Shown piece after piece: positions 26,716-40,560 of a stretch of 64,000 nucleotides of DNA (the stretch's first letter is position 1; every line of letters starts with the position of its first letter). Where the stretch lies: NCBI GenBank assembly GCA_964036045.1, contig OZ038378.1:19725348-19789347 (forward strand), written 5' to 3'. The DNA comes from Eutreptiella sp. 'Long Island Sound 2002' (lineage: Eukaryota > Euglenozoa > Euglenophyceae > Eutreptiales > Eutreptiaceae). Position numbers and translations under genes: made by a program. A model generated the notes under the pieces. The model was not told where the DNA came from. It was given only the letters and a program-made list of their open reading frames with translations, and ran no database searches.

Positions 26716-27407
26716 GATCCATAGAGTGATCCATAGAGTGATCCATAGAGTGATCCATAGAGTGATCCATAGAGCGATCCATAGAGTGATCCATGGAGTG
26801 ATCTGTAGAGTGATCCATAGGGTGATCCATAGAGTGATCCATAGATTGATCCATAGAGTGATCCATAGAGTGATCCATAGAGTGATCCATAGAGTGCTCC
26901 ATGGAGTGATCCATAGAGTGATCCATAGAGTGATCCATAGAGTGATCCATGGAGTGATCCATAGAGTGATCCATAGAGTGATCCATAGAGTGATCCATAG
27001 AGTAATCCATAGAGTGATCCATAGAGTGATCCATGGGTTGATCCATAGCGTGATCCATGGAGTGATCAATAGAGTGATCGGTAGAGTGATCCATAGACTG
27101 ATCCATGGAGTGATCCATAGAGTGATCCATGGAGTGATCCATAGTGTGATCCATGGAGTGATCCATACAGTGATCCGGCCTTACACCACTTTACACGGGC
27201 CTTACACCACTTTACACGGGCCTTACACCGCTTTACACGGGCCTTACACCACTTTACACGGGCCTTACACCACTTTACACGGGCCTTACACCACTTTACA
27301 CGGGCCTTACACCACTTTGCACGGGCCTTACACCACTTTACACGGGTCTTGCACCACTTTACACGGGCCTTAAACCACTTTACACGGGCCTTACACCACT
27401 TTACACG
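26716..27407. repeat. Cassette 30 (T): B30 + A30
   Basis: B30 26716-27176 (38 units) is the T type with GATCTGTAG and GATCGGTAG, four units longer than B28. A30 27177-27407 has 11 units. Confidence 0.92.
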
Positions 27408-28615
27408 GATCCATAGAGTGATCCATAGAGTGATCCATAGAGTGATCCATAGAGTGATCCATAGAGTGATCCATAGAGTGATCCATGGAGTGATCCGTAG
27501 AGTGATCCATAGAGTGATCCATAGAGTGATCCATAGAGTGATCCAAAGAGTGATCCATAGAGTGATCCATAGAGTGATCCATAGAGTGCTCCATGGAGTG
27601 ATCCATAGAGTGATCCATAGAGTGATCCATAGAGTGATCCATAGAGTGATCCATAGAGTGATCCATAGAGTTATCCATAGAGTGATCCATAGAGTGATCC
27701 ATAGAGTGATCCATAGAGTGATCCATAGAGTGATCCATGGGTTGATCCATAGCGTGATCCATGGAGTGATCAATAGAGTGATCCATAGAGTGATCCATAG
27801 ACTGATCCATGGAGTGATCCATAGAGTGATCCATGGAGTGATCCATAGAGTGATCCATAGAGTGATCCATACAGTGATCCGGCCTTACACCGCTTTACAC
27901 GGGCCTTACACCACTTTACACGGGCCTTACACCACTTTACACGGGCCTTACACCACTTTACACGGGCCTTACACCACTTTGCACGGGCCTTCCCCCACTT
28001 TACACGGGCCTTACACCACTTTACACGCGCCTTACACCACTTTACACGGGCCTTGCACCACTTTACACGGGCCTTACACCACTTTACACGGGCCTTACAC
28101 CATTTTACACGGGCCTTACACCACTTTACACGGACCTTACACCACTTTACACGGGCCTTACACCACTTTACACGGGCCTTGCACCACTTTACAGGGGCCT
28201 TACACCACTTTACACGGGCCTTACACCACTTTACACGGGCCTTACACCACTTTACACGGACCTTACACCACTTTACACGGGCCTTACACCACTTTACACG
28301 GGCCTGACACCACTTTACACGGACCTTACACCACTTTACACGGGCCTTACACCACTTTACACGGACCTTACACCACTTTACACGGGCCTTACACCACTTT
28401 ACACGGGCCTGACACCACTTTACACGGACCTTACACCACTTTACACGGGCCTTGCACCACTTTACACGGGCCTTCCGCCACTTTACACGGGCCTTACACC
28501 ACTTTACACCGGCCTTACACCACTTTACACGGGCCTTACACCACTTTACACGGGCCTTACACCACCTTACACGGGCCTTAAACCACTTTACACGGGCCTT
28601 ACACCACTTTACACG
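27408..28615. repeat. Cassette 31 (P2): B31 + A31
   Basis: B31 27408-27880 (39 units) matches B29 at 1737 bp, including GATCCAAAGAG. A31 27881-28615 (35 units) starts with CCGCTTT in unit 1 and repeats the GGGCCTGACACC/GGACC motif. Confidence 0.92.
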
Positions 28616-29139
28616 GATCCATAGAGTGATCCATAGAGTGATCCATAGAGTGATCCATAGAGTGATCCATAGAGTGATCCATAGAGTGATCCATGGAGTG
28701 ATCCGTAGAGTGATCCATAGAGTGATCCATAGAGTGATCCATAGAGTGATCCATAGAGTGATCCATAGAGTGATCCATAGAGTGATCCATAGAGTGCTCC
28801 ATGGAGTGATCCATAGAGTGATCCATAGAGTGATCCATAGAGTGATCCATGGAGTGATCCATAGAGTGATCCATAGAGTGATCCATAGAGTGATCCATAC
28901 AGTGATCCGGCCTTACACCACTTTACACGGGCCTTACACCACTTTACACGGGCCTTACACCGCTTTACACGGGCCTTACACCACTTTACACGGGCCTTAC
29001 ACCACTTTACACGGGCCTTACACCACTTTGCACGGGCCTTACACCACTTTGCACGGGCCTTACACCACTTTACACGGGTCTTGCACCACTTTACACGGGC
29101 CTTAAACTACTTTACACGAGCCTTACACCACTTTACACG
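28616..29139. repeat. Cassette 32 (G-position, truncated): B32 + A32
   Basis: B32 28616-28908 (24 units) lacks the CATGGGTTG-CATAGCGTG-GATCAATAG landmark series, so about 14 units near its right end are missing compared with 461-bp relatives. A32 28909-29139 has 11 units. Confidence 0.91.
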
Positions 29140-30245
29140 GATCCATAGAGTGATCCGTAGAGTGATCCATAGAGTGATCCATAGAGTGATCCATAGAGTG
29201 ATCCATGGAGTGATCCGTAGAGTGATCCATAGAGTGATCCATAGAGTGATCCATAGAGTGATCCATAGAGTGATCCATAGAGTGATCCATAGAGTGATCC
29301 ATAGAGTGATCCATAGAGTGATCCATAGAGTGATCCATGGAGTGATCCGTAGAGTGATCCATAGAGTGATCCATAGAGTGATCCATAGAGTGATCCATAG
29401 AGTGATCCATGGGTGGATCCATAGCGTGATCCATGGAGTGATCAATAGAGTGATCCATAGAGTGATCCATAGAGTGATCCATGGAGTGATCCATAGAGTG
29501 AACCATGGAGTGATCCATAGAGGGATCCATAGAGTGATCCATACAGTGATCCGGCCTTACACCACTTTACACGGGCCTTACACCACTTTACACGGGCCTT
29601 ACACCGCTTTACACGGGCCTTACACCACTTTACACGGGCCTTACACCACTTTACACGGGCCTTACACCACTTTACACGGGCCTTACACCACTTTACACGG
29701 GCCTTACACCACTTTACAAGCGCCTTACACCACTTTACACGGGCCTTACACCACTTTACACTGGCCTTACACCACTTTACACGGGCCTTACACCACTTTA
29801 CACGGGCCTTACACCACTTTACACGGCCCTTACACCACTTTACACGGGCCTTACACCACTTTACACGGGCCTTAAACCACTTTACACGGGCCTTACACCA
29901 CTTTACACGGGCCTTACACCACTTTACAGGGCCCTTACACCATTTTACACGGGCCTTACACCACTTTACACGGGCCTGACACCACTGTACACGGACCTTA
30001 CACCACTTTACACGGGCCTTACACCACTTTACACGGGCCTTATACCACTTTACACGGGCCTTACACCACTTTACACGGGCCTTACACCACTTTACACCGG
30101 CCTTACACCACTTTACACCGGCCTTACACCACTTTACACGGGCCTTACACCACTTTACACGGGCCTTACACCACTTTACACGGGCCTTACACCATTTTAC
30201 ACGGGCCTTAAACCACTTTACACGGGCCTTACACCACTTTACAAG
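29140..30245. repeat. Cassette 33 (PV): B33 + A33
   Basis: B33 29140-29552 (34 units) carries both PV marks and CATGGGTGG in place of CATGGGTTG. A33 29553-30245 (33 units) has the ACAAGCGCC, ACTGGCC, ACAGGGCCC series and ends in ACAAGGATCC. Confidence 0.93.
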
Positions 30246-31822
30246 GATCCATAGAGTGATCAATAGAGTGATCCATAGAGTGATCCATAGAGTGATCCAT
30301 AGAGTGATCCATAGAGTGATCCATGGAGTGATCCGTAGAGTGATCCATAGGATGATCCATAGAGTGATCCATAGAGTGATCCGTAGAGTGATCCATAGAG
30401 TGATCCATGGAGTGATCCGTAGAGTGATCCATAGAGTGATCCATAGAGTGATCCATAGAGTGATCCATAGAGTGATCCATAGAGTGATCCATAGAGTGAT
30501 CCATAGAGTGCTCCATGGAGTGATCCATAGAGTGATCCATAGAGTGATCCATAGAGTGATCCATAGGATGATCCATAGAGTGATCCATAGAGTGATCCGT
30601 AGAGTGATCCATAGAGTGATCCATGGAGTGATCCGTAGAGTGATCCATAGAGTGATCCATAGAGTGATCCATAGAGTGATCCATAGAGTGATCCATAGAG
30701 TGATCCATAGAGTGATCCATAGAGTGCTCCATGGAGTGATCCATAGAGTGATCCATAGAGTGATCCATAGAGTGATCCATAGAATGATTCATAGAGTGAT
30801 CCATAGAGTGATCCATAGAGTGATCCATAGAGTGATCCATAGAGTGATCCATAGAGTGATCCATAGAGTGATCCATGGGTTGATCCATAGCGCGATCCAT
30901 GGAGTGATCAATAGAGTGATCCATAGAGTGATCCATAGAGTGATCCATAGAGTGATCCATAGAGTGATCCATAGAGTGATCCATAGAGTGATCCATAGAG
31001 TGATCCATAGAGTGCTGCATGGAGTGATCCATAGAGTGATCCATAGAGTGATCCATAGAGTGATCCATAGAATGATCCATAGAGTGATCCATAGAGTGAT
31101 CCATAGAGTGATCCATAGAGTGATCCATAGAGTGATCCATAGAGTGATCCATAGAGTGATCCATAGAGTGATCCATGGGTTGATCCATAGTGTGATCCAT
31201 GGAGTGATCAATAGAGTGATCCATAGAGTGATCCATAGACTGATCCATGGAGTGATCCATAGAGTGAACCATGGAGTGATCCATAGAGTGATCCATAGAG
31301 TGATCCATACAGTGATCCGGCCTTACACCACTTTACACGGGCCTTGCACCACTTTACACGGGCCTTACACCGCTTTACACGGGCCTTACACCACTTTACA
31401 CGGGCCTTACACCACTTTACACGGGCCTTACACCACTTTACACGGGCCTTAAACCACTTTACACGGGCCTTACACCACTTTACACGGGCCTTACACCACT
31501 TTACAGGGCCCTTACACCATTTTACACGTGCCTTACACCACTTTACACGGGCCTGACACCACTGTACACGGACCTTACACCACTTTACACGGGCCTTACA
31601 CCACTTTACACGGGCCTTACACCACTTTACACGGGCCTTACACCACTTTACACGGGCCTTACACCACTTTACACGGGCCTGACACCACTTTACACGGACC
31701 TTACACCACTTTACACCGGCCTTACACCACTTTACACGGGCCTTACACCACTTTACACGGGCCTTACACCATTTTACACGGGCCTTAAACCACTTTACAC
31801 GGGCCTTACACCACTTTACAAG
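30246..31822. repeat. Cassette 34 (V, expanded): B34 + A34
   Basis: B34 30246-31318 is the longest B-block (89 units, 1073 bp). GTGCTCCATGG occurs at about 30508 and 30724, with GTGCTGCATGG at about 31013, and CATGGGTTG occurs twice, so at least two internal duplications are present. A34 31319-31822 has 24 units. Confidence 0.92.
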
Positions 31823-33183
31823 GATCCATAGAGTGATCAATAGAGTGATACATAGAGTGATCCATAGAGTGATCCATAGAGTGATCCATAGAGTGATCCA
31901 TGGAGTGATCCGTAGAGTGATCCATAGAGTGATCCATAGAGTGATCCATAGAGTGATCCGTAGAGTGATCCATAGAGTGATCCATGGAGTGATCCGTAGA
32001 GTGATCCATAGAGTGATCCATAGAGTGATCCATAGAGTGATCCATAGAGTGATCCATAGAGTGATCCATAGAGTGATCCATAGAGTGCTCCATGGAGTGA
32101 TCCATAGAGTGATCCATAGAGTGATCCATAGAGTGATCCATAGAATGATTCATAGAGTGATCCATAGAGTGATCCATAGAGTGATCCATAGAGTGATCCA
32201 TAGAGTGATCCATAGAGTGATCCATAGAGTGATCCATGGGTTGATCCATAGCGTGATCCATAGAGTGATCCATAGAGTGATCCATGGAGTGATCCGTAGA
32301 GTGATCCATAGAGTGATCCATAGAGTGATCCATAGAGTGATCCATAGAGTGATCCATAGAGTGATCCATAGAGTGATCCATAGAGTGCTCCATGGAGTGA
32401 TCCATAGAGTGATCCATAGAGTGATCCATAGAGTGATCCATAGAGTGATCCATAGAGTTATCCATAGAGTGATCCATAGAGTGATCCATAGAGTGATCCA
32501 TAGAGTGATCCATAGAGTGATCCATAGAGTGATCCATGGGTTGATCCATAGCGTGATCCATGGAGTGATCAATAGAGTGATCCATAGAGTGATCCATAGA
32601 CTGATCCATGGAGTGATCCATAGAGTGATCCATGGAGTGATCCATAGAGTGATCCATAGAGTGATCCATACAGTGATCCGGCCTTACACCACTTTACACG
32701 GGCCTTACACCACTTTACACGGGCCTTACACCGCTTTACACGGGCCTTACACCACTTTACACGGGCCTTACACCACTTTACACGGGCCTTACACCACTTT
32801 ACACGGGCCTTACACCACTTTGCACGGGCCTTCCCCCACTTTACACGGGCCTTACACCACTTTACACGCGCCTTACACCACTTTACACGGGCCTTACACC
32901 ACTTTACACGGGCCTTACACCACTTTACACGGGCCTTACACCACTTTACACGGGCCTTACACCACTTTACACGGACCTTACACCACTTTACACGGGCCTT
33001 ACACCACTTTACACGGGCCTTGCACCACTTTACAGGGGCCTTCCGCCACTTTACACGGGCCTTACACCACTTTACACCGGCCTTACACCACTTTACACGG
33101 GCCTTACACCACTTTACACGGGCCTTACACCACTTTACACGGGCCTTAAACCACTTTACACGGGCCTTACACCACTTTACACG
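31823..33183. repeat. Cassette 35 (V/P fused): B35 + A35
   Basis: B35 31823-32679 (71 units, 857 bp) starts like B34 and contains CATGGGTTG-CATAGCGTG twice (about 32233 and 32532). Its right end is plain. A35 32680-33183 has 24 units. Confidence 0.92.
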
Positions 33184-33758
33184 GATCCATAGAGTGATCC
33201 ATAGAGTGATGCATACAGTGATCCATAGAGTGATCCATAGAGTGATCCATGGAGTGATCCGTAGAGTGATCCATAGAGTGATCCATAGACTGATCCATAG
33301 AGTGATCCATAGAGTGATCCATAGAGTGATCCATAGAGTGATCCATAGAGTGCTCCATGGAGTGATCCATAGAGTGATCCATAGAGTGATCCATAGAGTG
33401 ATCCATGGAGTGATGCATAGAGTGATCCATAGAGTGATCCATAGAGTGATCCATAGAGTGATCCATAGAGTGATCCATAGAGTGATCCATGGGTTGATCC
33501 ATAGCGTGATCCATGGAGTGATCAATAGAGTGATCCATAGAGTGATCCATAGACTGATCCATGGAGTGATCCATAGAGTGATCCATGGAGTGGTCCATAG
33601 AGTGATCCATAGAGTGATCCATATAGTGATCCGGCCTTACACCACTTTACACGGGCCTTACACCACTTTACACGGGCCTTACACCGCTTTACACGGGCCT
33701 TACACCACTTTACACGGGCCTTACACCACTTTACACGGGCCTTACACCACTTTACACG
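33184..33758. repeat. Cassette 36 (G): B36 + A36
   Basis: B36 33184-33632 (37 units) has three GATGCATAG-type changes and ends CATATAGTG instead of CATACAGTG. A36 33633-33758 is only 6 units. Confidence 0.92.
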
Positions 33759-34012
33759 GATCCATAGAGTGATCTGTAGAGTGATCCATAGAGTGATCCA
33801 TAGAGTGATCCATAGAGTGATCCATGGAGTGATCCGTAGAGTGATCCATAGAGTGATCCATGGAGTGGTCCATAGAGTGATCCATAGAGTGATCCATACA
33901 GTGATCCGGCCTTACACCACTTTACACGGGCCTTACACCACTTTGCACGGGCCTTACACCACTTTACACGGGTCTTGCACCACTTTACACGGGCCTTACA
34001 CCACTTTACACG
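33759..34012. repeat. Cassette 37 (G, minimal): B37 + A37
   Basis: B37 33759-33907 is the shortest B-block (12 units) but keeps both ends and the G-class GGAGTGGTCC. A37 33908-34012 is the shortest A-block (5 units). Both start and end in the standard phase. Confidence 0.92.
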
Positions 34013-35007
34013 GATCCATAGAGTGATCTGTAGAGTGATCCATAGAGTGATCCATAGAGTGATCCATAGAGTGATCCATAGAGTGATCCATAGAGTGATC
34101 CATAGAGTGATCCATAGAGTGATCCATAGAGTGATCCATAGAGTGATCCATAGAGTGATCCATGGAGTGATCCGTAGAGTGATCCATAGAGTGATCCATA
34201 GAGTGATCCATAGAGTGATCCATAGAGTGATCCATGGGTTGATCCATAGCGTGATCCATGGAGTGATCAACAGAGTGATCCATAGAGTGATCCATAGACT
34301 GATCCATGGAGTGATCCATAGAGTGAACCATGGAGTGATCCATAGAGGGATCCATAGAGTGATCCATACAGTGATCCGGCCTTACACCACTTTACACGGG
34401 CCTTACACCACTTTACACGGGCCTTACACCGCTTTACACGGGCCTTACACCACTTTACACGGGCCTTACACCACTTTACACGGGCCTTACACCACTTTAC
34501 ACGGGCGTTACACCACTTTACACGGGCCTTACACCACTTTACAAGCGCCTTACACCACTTTACACGGGCCTTACACCACTTTACACTGGTCTTACACCAC
34601 TTTACACGGGCCTTACACCACTTTACACGGGCCTTACACCACTTTACACGGCCCTTACACCACTTTACACGGGCCTTACACCACTTTACACGGGCCTTAA
34701 ACCACTTTACACGGGCCTTACACCACTTTACACGGGCCTTACACCACTTTACAGGGCCCTTACACCATTTTACACGGGCCTTACACCACTTTACACGGGC
34801 CTGACACCACTGTACACGGACCTTACACCACTTTACACGGGCCTTACACCACTTTACACGGGCCTTACACCACTTTACACGGGCCTTACACCACTTTACA
34901 CGGGCCTTACACCACTTTACACGGGCCTGACACCACTTTACACGGACCTTACACCATTTTACACGGGCCTTAAACCACTTTACACGGGCCTTACACCACT
35001 TTACAAG
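34013..35007. repeat. Cassette 38 (PV): B38 + A38
   Basis: B38 34013-34377 (30 units) starts with GATCTGTAG, as B37 does, and has GATCAACAG in place of GATCAATAG. A38 34378-35007 (30 units) has the PV ending with ACAGGGCCC and ACAAGGATCC. Confidence 0.92.
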
Positions 35008-36026
35008 GATCCATAGAGTGATCCATAGAGTGATCCATAGAGTGATCCATAGAGTGATCCATAGAGTGATCCATGGAGTGATCCATGGAGTGATCCGTAG
35101 AGTGATCCATGGAGTGATCCATAGAGTGATCCATAGAGTGATCCGTAGAGTGATCCATAGAGTGATCCATGGAGTGATCCGTAGGGTGATCCATAGAGTG
35201 ATCCATAGAGTGATCCATAGAGTGATCCATAGAGTGATCCATAGAGTGATCCATAGAGTGATCCATAGAGTGCTCCATGGAGTGATCCATAGAGTGATCC
35301 ATAGAGTGATCCATAGAGTGATCCATATAATGATCCATAGAGTGATCCATAGAGTGATCCATAGAGTGATCCATAGAGTGATCCATAGAGTGATCCATAG
35401 AGTGATCCATAGAGTGATCCATGGGTTGATCCATAGCGTGATCCATGGAGTGATCAATAGAGTGATCCATAGAGTGATCCATAGACTGATCCATGGAGTG
35501 ATCCATAGAGTGAACCATGGAGTGATCCATAGAGTGATCCATAGAGTGATCCATACAGTGATCCGGCCTTACACCACTTTACACGGGCCTTGCACCACTT
35601 TACACGGGCCTTACACCGCTTTACACGGGCCTTACACCACTTTACACGGGCCTTACACCACTTTACACGGGCCTTCCCCCACTTTACACGGGCCTTACAC
35701 CACTTTGCACGGGCCTTCCCCCACTTTACACGGGCCTTACACCACTTTACACGCGCCTTACACCACTTTACACGGGCCTTGCACCACTTTACACGGGCCT
35801 TACACCACTTTACACGGGCCTTACACCATTTTACACGGGCCTTACACCACTTTACACGGACCTTACACCACTTTACACGGGCCTTACACCACTTTACACG
35901 GGCCTTACACCACTTTACACGGGCCTTCCGCCACTTTACACGGGCCTTACACCACTTTACACGGTCCTTACACCACTTTACACGGGCCTTAAACCACTTT
36001 ACACGGGCCTTACACCACTTTACACG
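35008..36026. repeat. Cassette 39 (V): B39 + A39
   Basis: B39 35008-35564 has the standard 46-unit V length, with CATATAATG near 35334. A39 35565-36026 has 22 units, including two TTCCCCC units and GGTCC near 35964. Confidence 0.93.
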
Positions 36027-37003
36027 GATCCATAGAGTGATCCATAGAGTGATCCATAGAGTGATCCATAGAGTGATCCATAGAGTAATCCATAGAGTGA
36101 TCCATGGAGTGATCCATAGAGTGATCCATAGAGTGATCCATAGAGTGATCCATGGAGTGATCCGTAGAGTGATCCATAGAGTGATCCATAGAGTGATCCA
36201 TAGAGTGATCCATAGAATGATCCATAGAGTGATCCATAGAGTGATCCATAGAGTGATCCATAGAGTGATCCATAGAGTGATGCATGGGTTGATCCATAGC
36301 GTGATCCATGGAGTGATCAATAGAGTGATCCATAGACTGATCCATGGAGTGATCCATAGAGTGATCCATGGAGTGATCCATAGTGTGATCCATAGAGTGA
36401 TACATACAGTGATCCGGCCTTACACCACTTTACACGGGCCTTACACCACTTTACACGGGCCTTACACCGCTTTACACGGGCCTTACACCACTTTACACGG
36501 GCCTTACACCACTTTACACGGGCCTTACACCACTTTACACGGGCCTTACACCACTTTGCACGGGCCTTACACCACTTTACACGGGTCTTGCACCACTTTA
36601 CACGGGCCTTACACCACTTTGCACGGGCATTGCCCCACTTTAAACGGGCCTTACACCACTTTACACGCGCCTTCCGCCACTTTACACGGGCCTTACACCA
36701 CTTTACACGGGCCTTACACCACTTTACACGGGCCTTACACCACTTTACACGGACCTTACACCACTTTACACGGGCCTTACACCACTTTACACGGGCCTGA
36801 CACCACTTTACACGGACCTTACACCACTTTACACGGGCCTTGCACCACTTTACACGGGCCTTCCGCCACTTTACACGGGCCTTACACCACTTTACACCGG
36901 CCTTACACCACTTTACACGGGCCTTACACCACTTTACACGGGCCTTACACCACTTTACACGGGCCTTAAACCACTTTACACGGGCCTTACACCACGTTAC
37001 ACG
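36027..37003. repeat. Cassette 40 (P1 with T right end): B40 + A40
   Basis: B40 36027-36415 (32 units) is P1 in length and position but has the T-class TAGTGTG mark. A40 36416-37003 (28 units) holds GGGCATTGCCCCACTTTAAACGG without the AAACG duplication and the ACCACGTTACACGG variant before B41. Confidence 0.92.
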
Positions 37004-37707
37004 GATCCATAGAGTGATCCATAGAGTGATCCATAGAGTGATGCATAGAGTGATCCATAGAGCGATCCATAGAGTGATCCATGGAGTGATCCATAGAGTG
37101 ATCCATAGAGTGATCCATAGAGTGATCCATAGAGTGATCCATAGATTGATCCATAGAGTGATCCATAGAGTGATCCATAGAGTGATCCATAGAGTGCTCC
37201 ATGGAGTGATCCATAGAGTGATCCATAGAGTGATCCATAGAGTGATCCATGGAGTGATCCATAGAGTGATCCATAGAGTGATCCATAGAGTGATCCATAG
37301 AGTGATCCATAGAGTGATCCATAGAGTGATCCATGGGTTGATCCATAGCGTGATCCATGGAGTGATCAATAGAGTGATCCATAGAGTGATCCATAGACTG
37401 ATCCATGGAGTGATCCATAGAGTGATCCATGGAGTGATCCATAGTGTGATCCATAGAGTGATCCATACAGTGATCCGGCCTTACACCACTTTACACGGGC
37501 CTTACACCACTTTACACGGGCCTTACACCGCTTTACACGGGCCTTACACCACTTTACACGGGCCTTACACCACTTTACACGGGCCTTACACCACTTTACA
37601 CGGGCCTTACACCACTTTGCACGGGCCTTACACCACTTTACACGGGTCTTGCACCACTTTACACGGGCCTTAAACCACTTTACACGGGCCTTACACCACT
37701 TTACACG
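37004..37707. repeat. Cassette 41 (T): B41 + A41
   Basis: B41 37004-37476 (39 units) has GAGCGATCC at the left and TAGTGTG at the right. A41 37477-37707 has 11 units. Confidence 0.93.
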
Positions 37708-38735
37708 GATCCATAGAGTGATCCATAGAGTGATCCATAGAGTGATCCATAGAGTGATCCATAGAGTGATCCATAGAGTGATCCATAGAGTGATCCATGG
37801 AGTGATCCATAGAATGATCCATAGAGTGATCCATAGAGTGATCCATAGAGTGCTCCATGGAGTGATCCATAGAGTGATCCATAGAGTGATCCATAGAGTG
37901 ATCCATAGAGTGATCCATAGAGTGATCCATAGAGTGATCCATAGAGTGATACATAGAGTGATCCATAGAGTGATCCATAGAGTGATCCATAGAGTGATCC
38001 ATGGGTTGATCCATAGCGTGATCCATGGAGTGATCAATAGAGTGATCCATAGAGTGATCCATAGAGTGATCCATAGAGTGATCCATAGACTGATCCATGG
38101 AGTGATCCATAGAGTGATCCATGGAGTGATCCATAGAGTGATCCATAGAGTGATCCATACAGTGATCCGGCCTTACACCACTTTACACGGGCCTTACACC
38201 ACTTTACACGGGCCTTACACCGCTTTACACGGGCCTTACACCACTTTACACGGGCCTTACACCACTTTACACGGGCCTTACACCACTTTACACGGGCCTT
38301 ACACCACTTTGCACGGGCCTTCACCCACTTTACACGGGCCTTACACCACTTTACACGCGCCTTACACCACTTTACACGGGCCTTGCACCACTTTACACGG
38401 GCCTTACACCACTTTACACGGGCCTTACACCATTTTACACGGGCCTTACACCACTTTACACGGACCTTACACTACTTTACACGGGCCTTACACCACTTTA
38501 CACGGGCCTTGCACCACTTTACAGGGGCCTTCCGCCACTTTACACGGGCCTTACACCACTTTACACGGGCCTTACACCACTTTACACGGGCCTTACACCA
38601 CTTTACACGGGCCTTACACCACTTTACACTGGCCTGACACCACTTTACACGGACCTTACACCACTTTACACGGGCCTTGCACCACTTTACACGGGCCTTC
38701 CGCCACTTTACACGGGCCTTACACCACTTTACACG
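37708..38735. repeat. Cassette 42 (P2): B42 + A42
   Basis: B42 37708-38168 (38 units) and A42 38169-38735 (27 units) form the first copy of a 1028-bp tandem duplication. A42 has TTCACCCACTTT and the CACTACTTT variant. Confidence 0.94.
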
Positions 38736-39763
38736 GATCCATAGAGTGATCCATAGAGTGATCCATAGAGTGATCCATAGAGTGATCCATAGAGTGATCC
38801 ATAGAGTGATCCATAGAGTGATCCATGGAGTGATCCATAGAATGATCCATAGAGTGATCCATAGAGTGATCCATAGAGTGCTCCATGGAGTGATCCATAG
38901 AGTGATCCATAGAGTGATCCATAGAGTGATCCATAGAGTGATCCATAGAGTGATCCATAGAGTGATCCATAGAGTGATACATAGAGTGATCCATAGAGTG
39001 ATCCATAGAGTGATCCATAGAGTGATCCATGGGTTGATCCATAGCGTGATCCATGGAGTGATCAATAGAGTGATCCATAGAGTGATCCATAGAGTGATCC
39101 ATAGAGTGATCCATAGACTGATCCATGGAGTGATCCATAGAGTGATCCATGGAGTGATCCATAGAGTGATCCATAGAGTGATCCATACAGTGATCCGGCC
39201 TTACACCACTTTACACGGGCCTTACACCACTTTACACGGGCCTTACACCGCTTTACACGGGCCTTACACCACTTTACACGGGCCTTACACCACTTTACAC
39301 GGGCCTTACACCACTTTACACGGGCCTTACACCACTTTGCACGGGCCTTCACCCACTTTACACGGGCCTTACACCACTTTACACGCGCCTTACACCACTT
39401 TACACGGGCCTTGCACCACTTTACACGGGCCTTACACCACTTTACACGGGCCTTACACCATTTTACACGGGCCTTACACCACTTTACACGGACCTTACAC
39501 TACTTTACACGGGCCTTACACCACTTTACACGGGCCTTGCACCACTTTACAGGGGCCTTCCGCCACTTTACACGGGCCTTACACCACTTTACACGGGCCT
39601 TACACCACTTTACACGGGCCTTACACCACTTTACACGGGCCTTACACCACTTTACACTGGCCTGACACCACTTTACACGGACCTTACACCACTTTACACG
39701 GGCCTTGCACCACTTTACACGGGCCTTCCGCCACTTTACACGGGCCTTACACCACTTTACACC
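37708..39763. repeat. 1028-bp tandem duplication
   Basis: 37708-38735 and 38736-39763 are adjacent copies of one B-block plus 27 A units. I found no difference between them. The copies join inside a 21-bp unit next to the GGATCC junction, as expected from unequal exchange between A units. Confidence 0.9.
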
Positions 39764-39868
39764 GGCCTTACACCACTTTACACGGGCCTTACACCACTTT
39801 ACACGGGCCTTACACCACTTTACACGGGCCTTAAACCACTTTACACGGGCCTTACACCACTTTACACG
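38736..39868. repeat. Cassette 43 (P2): B43 + A43
   Basis: B43 38736-39196 and the first 27 units of A43 (39197-39868, 32 units) repeat cassette 42. A43 then goes on for five more units with the normal P2 ending (CACCGGCC, GGGCCTTAAACC). Confidence 0.94.
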
Positions 39869-40560
39869 GATCCATAGAGTGATCCATAGAGTGATCCATA
39901 GAGTGATCCATAGAGTGATCCATAGAGTGATCCATAGAGTGATCCATGGAGTGATCCGTAGAGTGATCCATAGAGTGATCCATAGAGTGATCCATAGAGT
40001 GATCCATAGAGTGATCCATAGAGTGATCCATAGAGTGATCCATAGAGTGCTCCATGGGGTGATCCATAGAGTGATCCATAGAGTGATCCATAGAGTGATC
40101 CATGGAGTGATCCATAGAGTGATGCATAGAGTGATCCATAGAGTGATCCATAGAGTGATCCATGGAGTGGTCCATAGAGTGATCCATGGGTTGATCCATA
40201 GCGTGATCCATGGAGTGATCAATAGAGTGATCCATAGAGTGATCCATAGACTGATCCATGGAGTGATCCATAGACTGATCCATGGAGTGGTCCATAGAGT
40301 GATCAATAGAGTGATCCATACAGTGATCCGGCCTTACACCACTTTACACGGGCCTTACACCACTTTACACGGGCCTTACACCGCTTTACACGGGCCTTAC
40401 GCCACTTTACACGGGCCTTACACCACTTTACACGGGCCTTACACCACTTTACACGGGCCTTACACCACTTTGCACGGGCCTTACACCACTTTACACGGGT
40501 CTTGCACCACTTTACACGGGCCATAAACTACTTTACACGGGCCTTACACCACTTTACACG
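39869..40560. repeat. Cassette 44 (G): B44 + A44
   Basis: B44 39869-40329 (38 units) contains GGAGTGGTCC twice (about 40164 and 40280) and a second GATCAATAG near its right end. A44 40330-40560 has 11 units, with GGGCCATAAAC. Confidence 0.92.

Noticed and set aside
33759-34012. Insertion of a mobile element or unique sequence at the collapsed stretch.
   Set aside because: All bases fit A or B units in phase; there is no foreign sequence, target-site duplication or inverted repeat.
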